In this document: positions 6,482 through 14,150 of the stretch, piece after piece
Numbering within the stretch: position 1 is the stretch's first letter
How the letters are laid out: each line of letters opens with the position of its first letter
Source of the DNA: Ruminimicrobiellum sp045223915
GTDB taxonomy: Bacteria > Elusimicrobiota > Endomicrobiia > Endomicrobiales > Endomicrobiaceae
Assembly: GCA_045223915.1 (NCBI GenBank)
Contig: JBGUZU010000006.1
Coordinates: forward strand, 1 to 22,274
DNA: 22,274 nt
Direction: 5' to 3'
Notes under the pieces: model-generated
What the model was told of the DNA's origin: nothing
Database searches by the model: none
The model's input: the letters and a program-made list of their open reading frames with translations, nothing else
Translations under genes and position numbers: made by a program

Positions 6482-6515
6482 ATTTTTATAGATTCCGTAT
6501 CAAGTACGGGATGAC
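6482..6515. repeat. 34-base palindromic dispersed repeat, copy 2
   Basis: ATTCCGTA (6492-6499), loop TCAAG, TACGGGAT (6505-6512). Against copy 1 at 1456-1489 the innermost stem pair changed from G-C to A-T on both arms; the third difference gives a G-T wobble. Confidence 0.75.
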
Positions 6516-6536
6516 ACTGCTATCGCAGTTATAAGG

Positions 6537-7100
6537 TTAAAATACAAATTTATAACCTACTTTTAGTTGTAATGTTGAATACGTTACATCTGAAATAGGA
6601 CCATCTGGAATGTTTGACTTGCTACTTGAATAAAGAACTTCAAAAACGAAATTTTCTTTTATTGTTGTTCCTACACCAGCCCCCCAATATAATCCAGTTT
6701 CTTTTTCAATACCATCATCGGGATCCAATCTTAACATTCCAACACCTACCTGAACTAAAGGATAAATGTTGTTAAAAATATCATTCCCTGTTTCAAACAC
6801 ATATTTTGCTTGTGCATAAATATTTGTCCAACCTGCTTTAAACATTGTTTTTTTTACCTCAGAATTGAAAATATAGTCTATACCTGCACCAATTGCCAAC
6901 TGAGGCATTACATAATAAAAGAAATCTACACCGGCTGTAAATGCAGGATCAACATCAAGATCGTAAGGTCTACCCCAATCTATCTTAGACATAAGATTAA
7001 AACCTGCTTTGATGTCCAACTCCATTGCTCCCTGGTCTGCTGCAAATACTGGTGCTACAAGTGCTACCGTCAACAACAAAGCCAACAATCCTTTTTTCAT
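6537..7100 (-). CDS. Small outer-membrane beta-barrel protein (divergent paralogue 4)
   Basis: A 187-residue outer-membrane barrel protein related to the three at 135-3112 but clearly divergent. It has a Sec signal peptide (residues 1-20, VFA-A), amphipathic strands such as PAFTAGVDFFYYVMPQLAIGAG, the shared TNIYAQAKY motif, and a C-terminal strand LQLKVGYKFVF ending in Phe, the classical last residue of outer-membrane barrels. The 5' leader with GGAGGAAG 3 bases before the ATG is the same as in paralogues 1 and 3, so expression is probably similar. It has its own promoter (7145-7173) and terminator (6449-6478). Ligand or transport function unknown. Confidence 0.85.
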   Translation of the reverse strand: MKKGLLALLLTVALVAPVFAADQGAMELDIKAGFNLMSKIDWGRPYDLDVDPAFTAGVDFFYYVMPQLAIGAGIDYIFNSEVKKTMFKAGWTNIYAQAKYVFETGNDIFNNIYPLVQVGVGMLRLDPDDGIEKETGLYWGAGVGTTIKENFVFEVLYSSSKSNIPDGPISDVTYSTLQLKVGYKFVF

Positions 7101-7144
7101 TTACTTCCTCCTTTTTATATTTTACTTCAATAAATATTAGCTTG

Positions 7145-7173
7145 ATTTTATCAAAAAACTATTGCAACGACAA
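7145..7173 (-). promoter_or_regulatory. Promoter of barrel gene 6537-7100
   Basis: Minus-strand -35 TTGTCG (7168-7173) and -10 TAAAAT (7145-7150) with a 17-base spacer. An imperfect inverted repeat (AACGAC at one end, GTCGTT at the other, 7166-7189) overlaps the -35 and could be an operator. Confidence 0.6.
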
Positions 7174-7268
7174 ATCTTTTGTAGTCGTTAAAGACCTTAA
7201 GATTTTGCGTCAGAATGAAGAAACACAAAATCAAAATTATTTAAAACAATTTTTAAGCGACGAAATAT

Positions 7269-7351
7269 TTTGAATTTAGACAAGAAAACAGCACGGCGAA
7301 GTTTACATTGAAAAGTAAATGAGCCGTGCTGTGACACAGTATAAATTCAAA
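7269..7351 (-). terminator. Nested hairpin terminating the pyrDFE unit
   Basis: Three concentric stems: outer TTTTGAATTTA with TAAATTCAAAA at the edges, middle ACAGCACGGC with GCCGTGCTGT (10 bp), inner TTTAC/GTAAA. The spacers between outer and middle stems are 9 bases on both sides. On the minus strand the middle stem is followed by TTTTCTTG. It lies just after the pyrE stop. Its build mirrors the element at 1583-1692. Confidence 0.65.
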
Positions 7352-7370
7352 AGATAATGTCGCTATATGT

Positions 7371-7946
7371 TTACTTTCTGCTGCCTGGCTTAATCGGTTT
7401 CGAACCACCCTTACATAACGGACATTCTTCAGGTTTATAACTTTTAACTTCCAAACTTAACAGCGAAAATCTCGGAACACCGAAATCCACTTTGCCGGCA
7501 CTTCTATCTACTAAAGAACATACGGCAACAATTTCTGCTCCGGTTTCTTTTAAACTTTCTATAACTTCTCTTGTGGAAAGGCCTGTTGTTATAACATCCT
7601 CAACTACAAGAACTTTTTCACCTTTACTTACGGAAAAACCTCTTCTTAATGTAACTTTACCGTCAACTCTTTCGGTAAAAATTGCTCTTGTTCCGAAAGC
7701 TCTGCCCATTTCATGACCAATTATTACTCCGCCCATTGCAGGTGAAACTACAACATCTATATCTTTTACAACTTGTACAATTTTTTCTTTTAAGTTCTGT
7801 GCCAACACTTGTGCAACTTCAGGATGTTGCAATATAAGTGCAGACTGAAAATATGTATCGGAATGTAACCCGCTGGACAACAAAAAGTGCCCGTTTAATA
7901 ATGCATTGTGTTTTTTAAACAACTCTTTCATTTCTTCTTGGTTCAT
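7371..7946 (-). CDS. pyrE: Orotate phosphoribosyltransferase
   Basis: A 191-residue enzyme that joins orotate to PRPP to give OMP in pyrimidine synthesis. The PRPP-binding loop VVEDVITTG lies at 114-122, and SSGLHSDTYFQ near 24-34 is the family N-terminal signature. The C-terminus has EECPLCKGG ... KPGSR, the cysteine-pair tail of one OPRTase subgroup. I start at the ATG at 7946, which has AAGGAG about 10 bases upstream inside the end of pyrF; a TTG 14 codons earlier would sit inside pyrF and lacks such support. The stop of pyrF is 4 bases before this start, so the two are translationally linked. Last gene of the pyrD-pyrF-pyrE unit. Confidence 0.93.
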   Translation of the reverse strand: MNQEEMKELFKKHNALLNGHFLLSSGLHSDTYFQSALILQHPEVAQVLAQNLKEKIVQVVKDIDVVVSPAMGGVIIGHEMGRAFGTRAIFTERVDGKVTLRRGFSVSKGEKVLVVEDVITTGLSTREVIESLKETGAEIVAVCSLVDRSAGKVDFGVPRFSLLSLEVKSYKPEECPLCKGGSKPIKPGSRK

Positions 7947-7950
7947 TTTA

Positions 7951-8595
7951 TTATAACTCCTTAATGGATTCGTAAATATTCTTTGCAACTTCTACAGGAT
8001 TTTCCGCCTGAATTATAGGCCTTCCGACAACTATAAAATTTGCACCCGCTTTAACTGCGGATTCAGGAGTTGCTACTCTTTTTTGGTCATCTTGAACTTT
8101 AACAGGTCTTATACCCGGTGTAACAACTTCAAACTCTTTACCGCAATTTGATTTTATTGTTTCTATTTCAAGCGGTGAAGATATTACTCCGTCAACACCG
8201 CAATCTTTAGCAAGCTTTGCTCTTCTTACAACTTCTTCCGGCGTTGTAACCTGGCTTGTTAAAACGGTTACCGCCCAAATTTTAGGTCTGTTTTCAACAG
8301 ATGTTGCAAGTTTTAACATTTCCTCTCCGCCGCAGGAATGAACGGTTAAACTGTAAACTCCCAAATCTCTTGCAGATTGCACCGCCCTTTGAACGGTTGC
8401 CGGAATATCATGAAACTTCAAATCCAAAAATACTTTTTTACCGTTATCGTTTATCATTTTTATTATTTCTTTACCGGACTGTAAAAAAAGTATGGGACCG
8501 ACTTTAAAAACATCTATATAAGGACTTAAATCTTTAACTAATTTTTCTGCTTTTTTAAAATCAAAAACATCTAATGCCAATATGGTTTTGTTCAT
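7951..8595 (-). CDS. pyrF: Orotidine 5'-phosphate decarboxylase
   Basis: A 214-residue TIM-barrel enzyme that decarboxylates OMP to UMP, the last step of pyrimidine synthesis. The catalytic D-x-K-x-x-D motif is D58, K60, D63 (FLDLKFHDIPATV). The phosphate-binding end is VTPGIRP and the closing GRPII. Length is typical of the short bacterial class. It starts inside the last codon of pyrD (ATGA overlap), with AAGGT 6 bases before the ATG, and pyrE follows after 4 bases. Confidence 0.95.
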   Translation of the reverse strand: MNKTILALDVFDFKKAEKLVKDLSPYIDVFKVGPILFLQSGKEIIKMINDNGKKVFLDLKFHDIPATVQRAVQSARDLGVYSLTVHSCGGEEMLKLATSVENRPKIWAVTVLTSQVTTPEEVVRRAKLAKDCGVDGVISSPLEIETIKSNCGKEFEVVTPGIRPVKVQDDQKRVATPESAVKAGANFIVVGRPIIQAENPVEVAKNIYESIKEL

Positions 8596-9497
8596 AGTTT
8601 GACCTTACCTTGCAACTCTTTAATATTCTTTATTTTTTTATCTTTCAAATATTTTTCAAGACCGTCATATGTGTTTTCAAACACTTTCGGTTCCACCAAA
8701 ACTTGTGTTCCTATACTTACACAAGTTGCACCGGCAAGAATAAATTCTATAACATCATCACTGTTTGTTATTCCTCCGCAACCGATTATAGGTATGGATA
8801 CTTTTTGGAAAGCATCAAACACACATCTTAAAGCCATAGGTTTTACACAAGGTCCGGACATTCCGCCTTTAACGGTGGAAAGTTTCGGTTTAAATGTATT
8901 TATATCTATAGCCATTGCAGGAAAAGTGTTTGTTAATGTTACGGCATCCGCACCGCAATTTTGTGCCGTAAGTGAAAGTGCTGCGATATCTTGTACCTGC
9001 GGTGACAATTTTGCGATTATAGGAAACTTTGATATATGTTTTACACTTTTTATTATATTACTTAAAAGTTCAACATCTTGAGATATGATTGTTTTCTTTA
9101 AGTTAGGACAAGAAAGGTTTAATTCTATTGCCGATATTTTAGGATATCTGTTAAGTTCCATAACCGTTCTTGCATAATCACTTACACAAGCGCCTGCAAC
9201 ACTTACGATTATAGGAACTTTCAATTTCAATATTGCATCCAACTTCGTTTCTATAAATTTTTTTACACCAATATTTTGAAGTCCGATAGTGTTAAGCATA
9301 CCGCTTGCAACTTCAGCAATTCTGGGTTGCGGATTTCCCAACCTTTCTTCCAAAGTTATGGTTTTTGTTACTATAGCACCGATTTTTGTAATATCAATCA
9401 AATCCGTTAATTCGTTACCATAACCGAAAGTTCCCGATGCTGTGAGCAACGGGCTTTTCATTTTTATTCCTAAAAAGTTTGTACTTAAACTATTCAT
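8592..9497 (-). CDS. pyrD: Dihydroorotate dehydrogenase, class 1B catalytic subunit
   Basis: A 301-residue FMN enzyme oxidising dihydroorotate to orotate. The catalytic cysteine is Cys130 in IELNLSCPN, which marks the class 1 type (class 2 uses serine), and the FMN-binding GCGGI and VSIGTQVL segments are present. Length and the NLSCPN context fit the class 1B catalytic subunit, which normally works with the PyrK electron-transfer subunit; no pyrK lies in the window. The ATG has no Shine-Dalgarno site, but a strong promoter stands only 9 bases upstream, so translation probably starts from a leaderless message. First gene of pyrDFE. Confidence 0.92.
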   Translation of the reverse strand: MNSLSTNFLGIKMKSPLLTASGTFGYGNELTDLIDITKIGAIVTKTITLEERLGNPQPRIAEVASGMLNTIGLQNIGVKKFIETKLDAILKLKVPIIVSVAGACVSDYARTVMELNRYPKISAIELNLSCPNLKKTIISQDVELLSNIIKSVKHISKFPIIAKLSPQVQDIAALSLTAQNCGADAVTLTNTFPAMAIDINTFKPKLSTVKGGMSGPCVKPMALRCVFDAFQKVSIPIIGCGGITNSDDVIEFILAGATCVSIGTQVLVEPKVFENTYDGLEKYLKDKKIKNIKELQGKVKL

Positions 9498-9506
9498 AAC
9501 GGTATT

Positions 9507-9535
9507 ATTATATCTTTTAAGAGTATTTTTTTCAA
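9507..9535 (-). promoter_or_regulatory. Near-consensus promoter of pyrDFE
   Basis: Minus-strand -35 TTGAAA (9530-9535), 17-base spacer, perfect -10 TATAAT (9507-9512). The pyrD ATG starts 9 bases after the -10, so the expected RNA start is within a few bases of the start codon. It sits in a 41-base gap whose upstream end touches the stop codon of the preceding gene. Confidence 0.8.
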
Positions 9536-9538
9536 TTA

Positions 9539-9841
9539 TTATTCTATTGTTTCAATATAGAAAGTTACGGGACGGAACCCATCGTTGCAGGATATCATTG
9601 CGGAATGTTTATTTTTCATCCAACCGTCAAAAAAGTTTCCGCCGCCTTCGGCAAGTTCTTTAACGAACTTTTCCATACTTTCCCATGCACTATCACAAAG
9701 GTTTTCCGGTTTTTGCGCATTTACGGAAACAAAAGTGTCTCCGACTTTTAAAGTGCATGCATGTTCTATAGGATTTTCGTACTTTTGTATTAAATCTTTG
9801 TATTGAGTTTGTTTTAATACGGTAATTTTTACGGATTTCAT
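9539..9841 (-). CDS. TIGR04076-type small protein of unknown function
   Basis: A 100-residue protein resembling the TIGR04076 family, whose role is not known. The N-terminal strand KSVKITVLKQTQYKDL, the central stretch with C28, C49 and SAWESMEKFVKELAEGG, and the C-terminal SCNDGFRPVTFYIE are the recognisable features; the Cys in SCNDG is usually kept. It may bind a metal or be a small enzyme; nothing here decides that. It starts 2 bases after rdgB and has no promoter of its own that I can see, so it probably closes the upstream operon, with pyrD's promoter following. Confidence 0.7.
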   Translation of the reverse strand: MKSVKITVLKQTQYKDLIQKYENPIEHACTLKVGDTFVSVNAQKPENLCDSAWESMEKFVKELAEGGGNFFDGWMKNKHSAMISCNDGFRPVTFYIETIE

Positions 9842-9843
9842 AA

Positions 9844-10440
9844 TTATTTTAAAGATAAAAATTTATTTTTGAAATCTTTAAGAGCCATTGCTCTGTGACT
9901 GATTTGATTCTTTATTTCTTCACCGAGTTCCGCAAAAGTTTTTTCGTATTTAGGAACATAAAATAACGGATCGTAACCAAATCCTGTAGTTCCTGATAAA
10001 CTTTCTGCAATATACCCTTTTATTTTACCTTCGCCGAGTATTTTTACATTACCCTGCGGATCACTTAATGCAATAACACATCTGAATTGTGCTTGTCTGT
10101 TTTCCATTTGAACACCGTTAAGCGCCTTCAACAACTTGTTATTGTTGTCCGCATAAGAACAATTTTCTCCGGCATATCTTGAAGAATATACTCCTGGTGC
10201 ACCGTTCAAATAATTTACTTCAAGACCGGTATCATCGGCTATTGCCCAGGAATTAAAATATTTTGCAACTTCGGTTGCTTTTTTTATTGCATTATCCTGC
10301 AAAGTTTGTCCGTCTTCAACAACTTCGGGATACTTTTCGAAATCGGTCATAGGTTTTATTGTTACTGACAAATCTTTTAAAATATCTTTTATTTCCACAA
10401 CTTTATGTTTGTTTCCGGTGGCAAGTATTATCTCTTTCAT
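9844..10440 (-). CDS. rdgB: XTP/dITP pyrophosphatase (RdgB/HAM1 family)
   Basis: A 198-residue house-cleaning enzyme that hydrolyses dITP, XTP and ITP to monophosphates, keeping deaminated purines out of DNA and RNA. Family signatures are ATGNKHKVVEI at the N-terminus (substrate binding), ADDTGLEVNYLNGAPGVYSSRYAG (catalytic Asp) and the C-terminal GFGYDPLFYVP ... ISHRAMAL. Full family length. It overlaps the preceding membrane-protein gene by 4 bases (ATGA), so it is translated from the same message. In many bacteria rdgB follows rph; here a three-gene envelope module stands between them. Confidence 0.95.
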   Translation of the reverse strand: MKEIILATGNKHKVVEIKDILKDLSVTIKPMTDFEKYPEVVEDGQTLQDNAIKKATEVAKYFNSWAIADDTGLEVNYLNGAPGVYSSRYAGENCSYADNNNKLLKALNGVQMENRQAQFRCVIALSDPQGNVKILGEGKIKGYIAESLSGTTGFGYDPLFYVPKYEKTFAELGEEIKNQISHRAMALKDFKNKFLSLK

Positions 10441-11081
10441 TTCTGTTTCCTCTTTTTCCTAATATATATTTCATAACGATAAAATATTTCAAAAATCGAT
10501 ACTAATATTATAAATACACCTAATATTTTTAATAAATTAATCCAAAAAGATTTTAATTTAAGTTGACTAAAATAATTATTATGAATTATTTTATCAAAAT
10601 AATATTTACTATTTCCAAAATATGTTATATTGTCCAAATAAAAACTGTCTCCTATTTGTTCCCCTAACATAACAACTGCATTTTGAATTTGTTCATTTAT
10701 GGTTACACTATAATTTTTACTTGAAAATTTTTCAATATTTTGTGGTTTTGTAAGCGGTAATCCGAATTCTTTTTCAACAAAAAGATCAAGTTTTAGGTTG
10801 TCTTGTAACGGTTCTTTAAAATTTATAGTTAAATATTCAATATATTTGTTATCTATTCTTATAATAAAAAGAGGATTTTGTTTAGATACAGTAAAAAAAC
10901 TTCCGTTATCCTGTGTTCGTTTGTAATTAATGGAAACTATTTCTTTTGGACCTATCACGGTTTCAGAACAAAAAAGCGTTTTGATACCTAAAAACAAATC
11001 TCTTTTCACGGGATATATACAAGCCACGAAAAAAGATAATGTAAAACATATTAGAAACAATCTGAAATATCTTTTCAACAT
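10437..11081 (-). CDS. Membrane-anchored protein of unknown function
   Basis: A 214-residue protein I do not recognise. It has an N-terminal hydrophobic segment (about 5-22), ending in FFVAC, which is close to but not a clean lipobox. A polar, beta-rich domain follows (about 25-180), probably outside the cytoplasm, and then a C-terminal helix (about 182-203) and a strongly basic tail (KKRKQK). It starts 1 base after the large membrane protein gene and overlaps rdgB by 4 bases. The position suggests it works with the large membrane protein and the glycosyltransferase upstream, perhaps as an accessory subunit in envelope glycan assembly. That role is inferred from neighbourhood only. Confidence 0.6.
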   Translation of the reverse strand: MLKRYFRLFLICFTLSFFVACIYPVKRDLFLGIKTLFCSETVIGPKEIVSINYKRTQDNGSFFTVSKQNPLFIIRIDNKYIEYLTINFKEPLQDNLKLDLFVEKEFGLPLTKPQNIEKFSSKNYSVTINEQIQNAVVMLGEQIGDSFYLDNITYFGNSKYYFDKIIHNNYFSQLKLKSFWINLLKILGVFIILVSIFEIFYRYEIYIRKKRKQK

Positions 11082-11082
11082 A

Positions 11083-13233
11083 TTAAAGTTTCTTTACTTT
11101 ATAAATATACACATCACAATTTTTGGCCTTACAAAAATAAAGCTTTTCAAATTTTATTTTATTATTATTATATATATTCAGAGGTCTGTATGCCATAATG
11201 TAATTAATATTCAGTTTTAAAATATCATCAACAGTAATATTTATAAGAAAGGCATCTTTATTTAATAGAACAAATTTGTCCATGATATTATTTTCATAAA
11301 CCAAATTCATCATAATATTTGCATATCTGTTATATATATCACTATATTTGTTGTCCTCATCTAATTGTTTTAAAATTTCAAAATTAGGATATGTGTTTGT
11401 ACAATTTAATATTCTTACTTTTTGAAATATCAAAAAGTTATTTAAAATAAAGTTATGTCCTTCAAACATCCACAAACCTTTTTCTTTTGCATCTATTTTT
11501 TTTACGGCTTTTGAAAGCTCCAAATCGGTTATTACATTTACTCCTTTTTGTATCGGATTTACAAACAACCCGGAAACTATCATTATCAACATTATCAAAA
11601 ATACAAAAAGTTTATTTATTCTGTTTCTCAATATTAAATAAAACAAAACAAAACTTAGTATAGCTACCGTAAAGATCTTAAATATATCGAAGTATTGTCC
11701 ATACACAAGTATATTTGATATAACAATCAATACAGTAAGTATAAAACTTATACAACACGAATAAATTTTGTTCATTTTATACTTGACCAACGAAATGCTT
11801 CTAACAAATATTAAAACATTTAAAAAACCTAACACTATAAATGTTCTGTATGCAGGAGAAGCTTTCATCATTGTTATTTGAGCTAAAAATTTAGGAAAAC
11901 CTACTGCACACCATACCGTAAAAAACAAGTATAAAAATAAAAGCATAATTAAAAGTTTATCTTTTGTTTTATCTTTTAATAATACAATAGCAGATACTAT
12001 TAAACCAATTGGAAATAGATCAAAAAAAACGGCAAAATTACATGGCTGTGTTTTTAAATTGATATTGAAAATCGGTAAAAATATATTCCCCCAATATCTA
12101 AACACATGAACAAAAGAGTTACAACCTATATCAACCTCAGTATATTTATCTCCTCCGGTTTCAAATCTTAAACCCGGATAAACAGTATTAGTAACCAAAT
12201 CCATTGTTTCTTTTGATTTATTAAAAATATATATCATGGCAACAATAAACAAGATTAAAAAAATACTCATAGGTAAAATATCTTTTTTATCAAACTTAAA
12301 ACTCTTATAATTTTCAATTAAAATCCACAAAATCATTACCGCAAGTATATAAGCCATTGGAACTTGCCAAGCCGGATACAAAACAAATAAAAAACTTCCT
12401 GCAAGTATTGTAAGCAAACATAATATTAAAGTTCTTTTTATGAAAATCTTTTGATTTAAATAATTATTTACCGATAATATTGTAAGCCCGGAATAAATTA
12501 TCATTTCAGGAAGTCCATTAGGTGTCCACCACCACTGAACAACAGGAGCAAATGTTATCATAATAGTTCCGACCAAAGAAATTATTTTATTTTTATTTGA
12601 TATCAACATTAAAAATTCAAAAGAAATTAAAAACAGTAAAACCAGTCGCAATATCCAAAAAAGAGAAAGACCTTTTGCCGTACCTAAAAAAAGAAAACCT
12701 AACAAAAATGGTCTGAAAACAGATACTATATTTTTTACCGGCTGTCCGTAGACCATAAAAACATCTGTTTGTGTTCCTCTTAAATAATTATTGAAATATC
12801 CGTAATCAGAATCTTGAGAAAAGAGCATTGGTGTATATACAGCATATTCATCCGATTTAATATTTCTTGATTTACCAAAAATAATATCGGATTTATGAGA
12901 AGAATCTACACTTAAAGAATTCCAAAAATCAATAGAAGAATTATTTAATTCAAAAACAATTGTGAATAAAATTATTACTAAACCTATAAAATATCTTTTT
13001 TCATATAACCATTTATATAATTTGTTTATATCAAAAATAAAGTGAACGGAAATAAAAAAAACAAAAGAAAAAGACAACAAAAATCTTATCAAAAAATGTA
13101 TAGTTTTTATTTCACAAACAAGATTATTATTAGAAATTATTTTAGGATAAAAATAGGTTAACGGAAAAGAAACCAAAAGAGATATTATTAATCCGACAAT
13201 TATAGGTTTTATATGCTGAATAAAATTTTTCAT
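11083..13233 (-). CDS. Large multi-pass membrane protein, probable GT-C-like glycan transferase (DUF7657-like)
   Basis: A 716-residue protein with about a dozen or more hydrophobic helices. The first extracytoplasmic loop carries NIKSDEYAVYTP (124-135), resembling the R/K-SDEW-V-TP motif I associate with DUF7657-type membrane proteins; acidic residues in the first loop are a hallmark of GT-C glycosyltransferases that use lipid-linked sugars. The C-terminal part (about 545 onward) is largely soluble. It shares one base with the upstream polyprenyl-phosphate glycosyltransferase gene (TAATG), the usual pairing for such systems: the small enzyme charges undecaprenyl phosphate, the large one moves the sugar to a surface glycan. 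Donor and acceptor are unknown. Codon use and AT content look like the neighbours', perhaps somewhat more AT-rich. Confidence 0.65.
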   Translation of the reverse strand: MKNFIQHIKPIIVGLIISLLVSFPLTYFYPKIISNNNLVCEIKTIHFLIRFLLSFSFVFFISVHFIFDINKLYKWLYEKRYFIGLVIILFTIVFELNNSSIDFWNSLSVDSSHKSDIIFGKSRNIKSDEYAVYTPMLFSQDSDYGYFNNYLRGTQTDVFMVYGQPVKNIVSVFRPFLLGFLFLGTAKGLSLFWILRLVLLFLISFEFLMLISNKNKIISLVGTIMITFAPVVQWWWTPNGLPEMIIYSGLTILSVNNYLNQKIFIKRTLILCLLTILAGSFLFVLYPAWQVPMAYILAVMILWILIENYKSFKFDKKDILPMSIFLILFIVAMIYIFNKSKETMDLVTNTVYPGLRFETGGDKYTEVDIGCNSFVHVFRYWGNIFLPIFNINLKTQPCNFAVFFDLFPIGLIVSAIVLLKDKTKDKLLIMLLFLYLFFTVWCAVGFPKFLAQITMMKASPAYRTFIVLGFLNVLIFVRSISLVKYKMNKIYSCCISFILTVLIVISNILVYGQYFDIFKIFTVAILSFVLFYLILRNRINKLFVFLIMLIMIVSGLFVNPIQKGVNVITDLELSKAVKKIDAKEKGLWMFEGHNFILNNFLIFQKVRILNCTNTYPNFEILKQLDEDNKYSDIYNRYANIMMNLVYENNIMDKFVLLNKDAFLINITVDDILKLNINYIMAYRPLNIYNNNKIKFEKLYFCKAKNCDVYIYKVKKL

Positions 13234-14150
13234 TATTTTTTTATTTGATTCAAAATGACTTCATATATTTCATTATGTTTTCTTACTATCGTTTGCAATA
13301 TAATACCGCAAATCCACATAATTAAAGACATTGTTGCTATTGCTCCGGAAACAATAAGTGTAGGATATCTGGGAACTTTACCTGTTTGCAAAAATTCTAT
13401 AAAAATCGGTACAAAAAGTACCATTGAAACAGTAAACAATATAATTGCTATTATTGAAAAAAAATAAAACGGTTTATAATCTTTAAATAAAGAAAATATT
13501 GTTTTTAACACTAAAAAACCATCAGAAAAAGTGTTTAACTTGGAGGAACTTCCTTCCGGTCTTTCATTATAATCTATAGGAATTTCTTTTATTGTAAACT
13601 TTTTATCCAATGCATAGACCGTCATTTCCGTTTCAAATTCAAATCCTTCCGATAAGACAGGTAATGATTTAACAAAAAATCTATTCATTACTCTATAACC
13701 GGACATTATATCTTTAATGTTACTTCTAAAAATTTTGTTTATAATGAATCTTACAAATCTATTTCCGAAATTATGAAACAATCTTTTATTTTTTTTGAAA
13801 TATGTTGTTGAAAGTCTATCTCCAACTACCATATCTATATTTTCATTAAGCACCATATCACACAGTTTTTGTGAATATTTTAAAGGATAGGTTCCATCTC
13901 CATCTATCATGACATAACAGTCGGCATCCACTTCTCTAAACATTTTTCTTACAGCATTACCTTTACCCTGTCTAGTTTCATACATAACAACAGCACCTGA
14001 TTCTTTGGCTATTTTTGCAGTATCATCAGTAGAATTGTTATCACAAACATAAACATCCGCTTGCGGCAAATATTTTTTGCAATCACTTATTACATTTGCT
14101 ATCGTTAATTCTTCATTATAACAAGGTATTAATATTGCTATTTTAGGCAT
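13233..14150 (-). CDS. Family 2 glycosyltransferase, DPM1/GtrB-like (polyprenyl-phosphate sugar synthase)
   Basis: A 305-residue enzyme with an N-terminal GT-A domain (PCYNEELTIANVI at 9-21, CDNNSTDDT at 36-44, metal-binding DGDG at 83-86, and SGYRVMNRFF) and two C-terminal transmembrane helices (about 227-250 and 262-290). This layout is that of DPM1/GtrB proteins, which load a sugar from a nucleotide donor onto dolichyl or undecaprenyl phosphate at the inner face of the membrane. It shares one base with rph upstream and one with the large membrane protein downstream (TAATG both times), so the three are tightly coupled. The sugar cannot be told from the sequence. Confidence 0.85.
   Translation of the reverse strand: MPKIAILIPCYNEELTIANVISDCKKYLPQADVYVCDNNSTDDTAKIAKESGAVVMYETRQGKGNAVRKMFREVDADCYVMIDGDGTYPLKYSQKLCDMVLNENIDMVVGDRLSTTYFKKNKRLFHNFGNRFVRFIINKIFRSNIKDIMSGYRVMNRFFVKSLPVLSEGFEFETEMTVYALDKKFTIKEIPIDYNERPEGSSSKLNTFSDGFLVLKTIFSLFKDYKPFYFFSIIAIILFTVSMVLFVPIFIEFLQTGKVPRYPTLIVSGAIATMSLIMWICGIILQTIVRKHNEIYEVILNQIKK

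Noticed and set aside
7947..7988. An upstream TTG start giving pyrE 14 extra residues.
   Set aside because: It lies inside pyrF, is not part of the family N-terminus, and the ATG at 7946 has a good AAGGAG site.
8599..9081. A 160-codon open frame on the plus strand.
   Set aside because: It runs antisense to pyrD, whose protein is plainly conserved; the frame has no ribosome site and no recognisable protein features.
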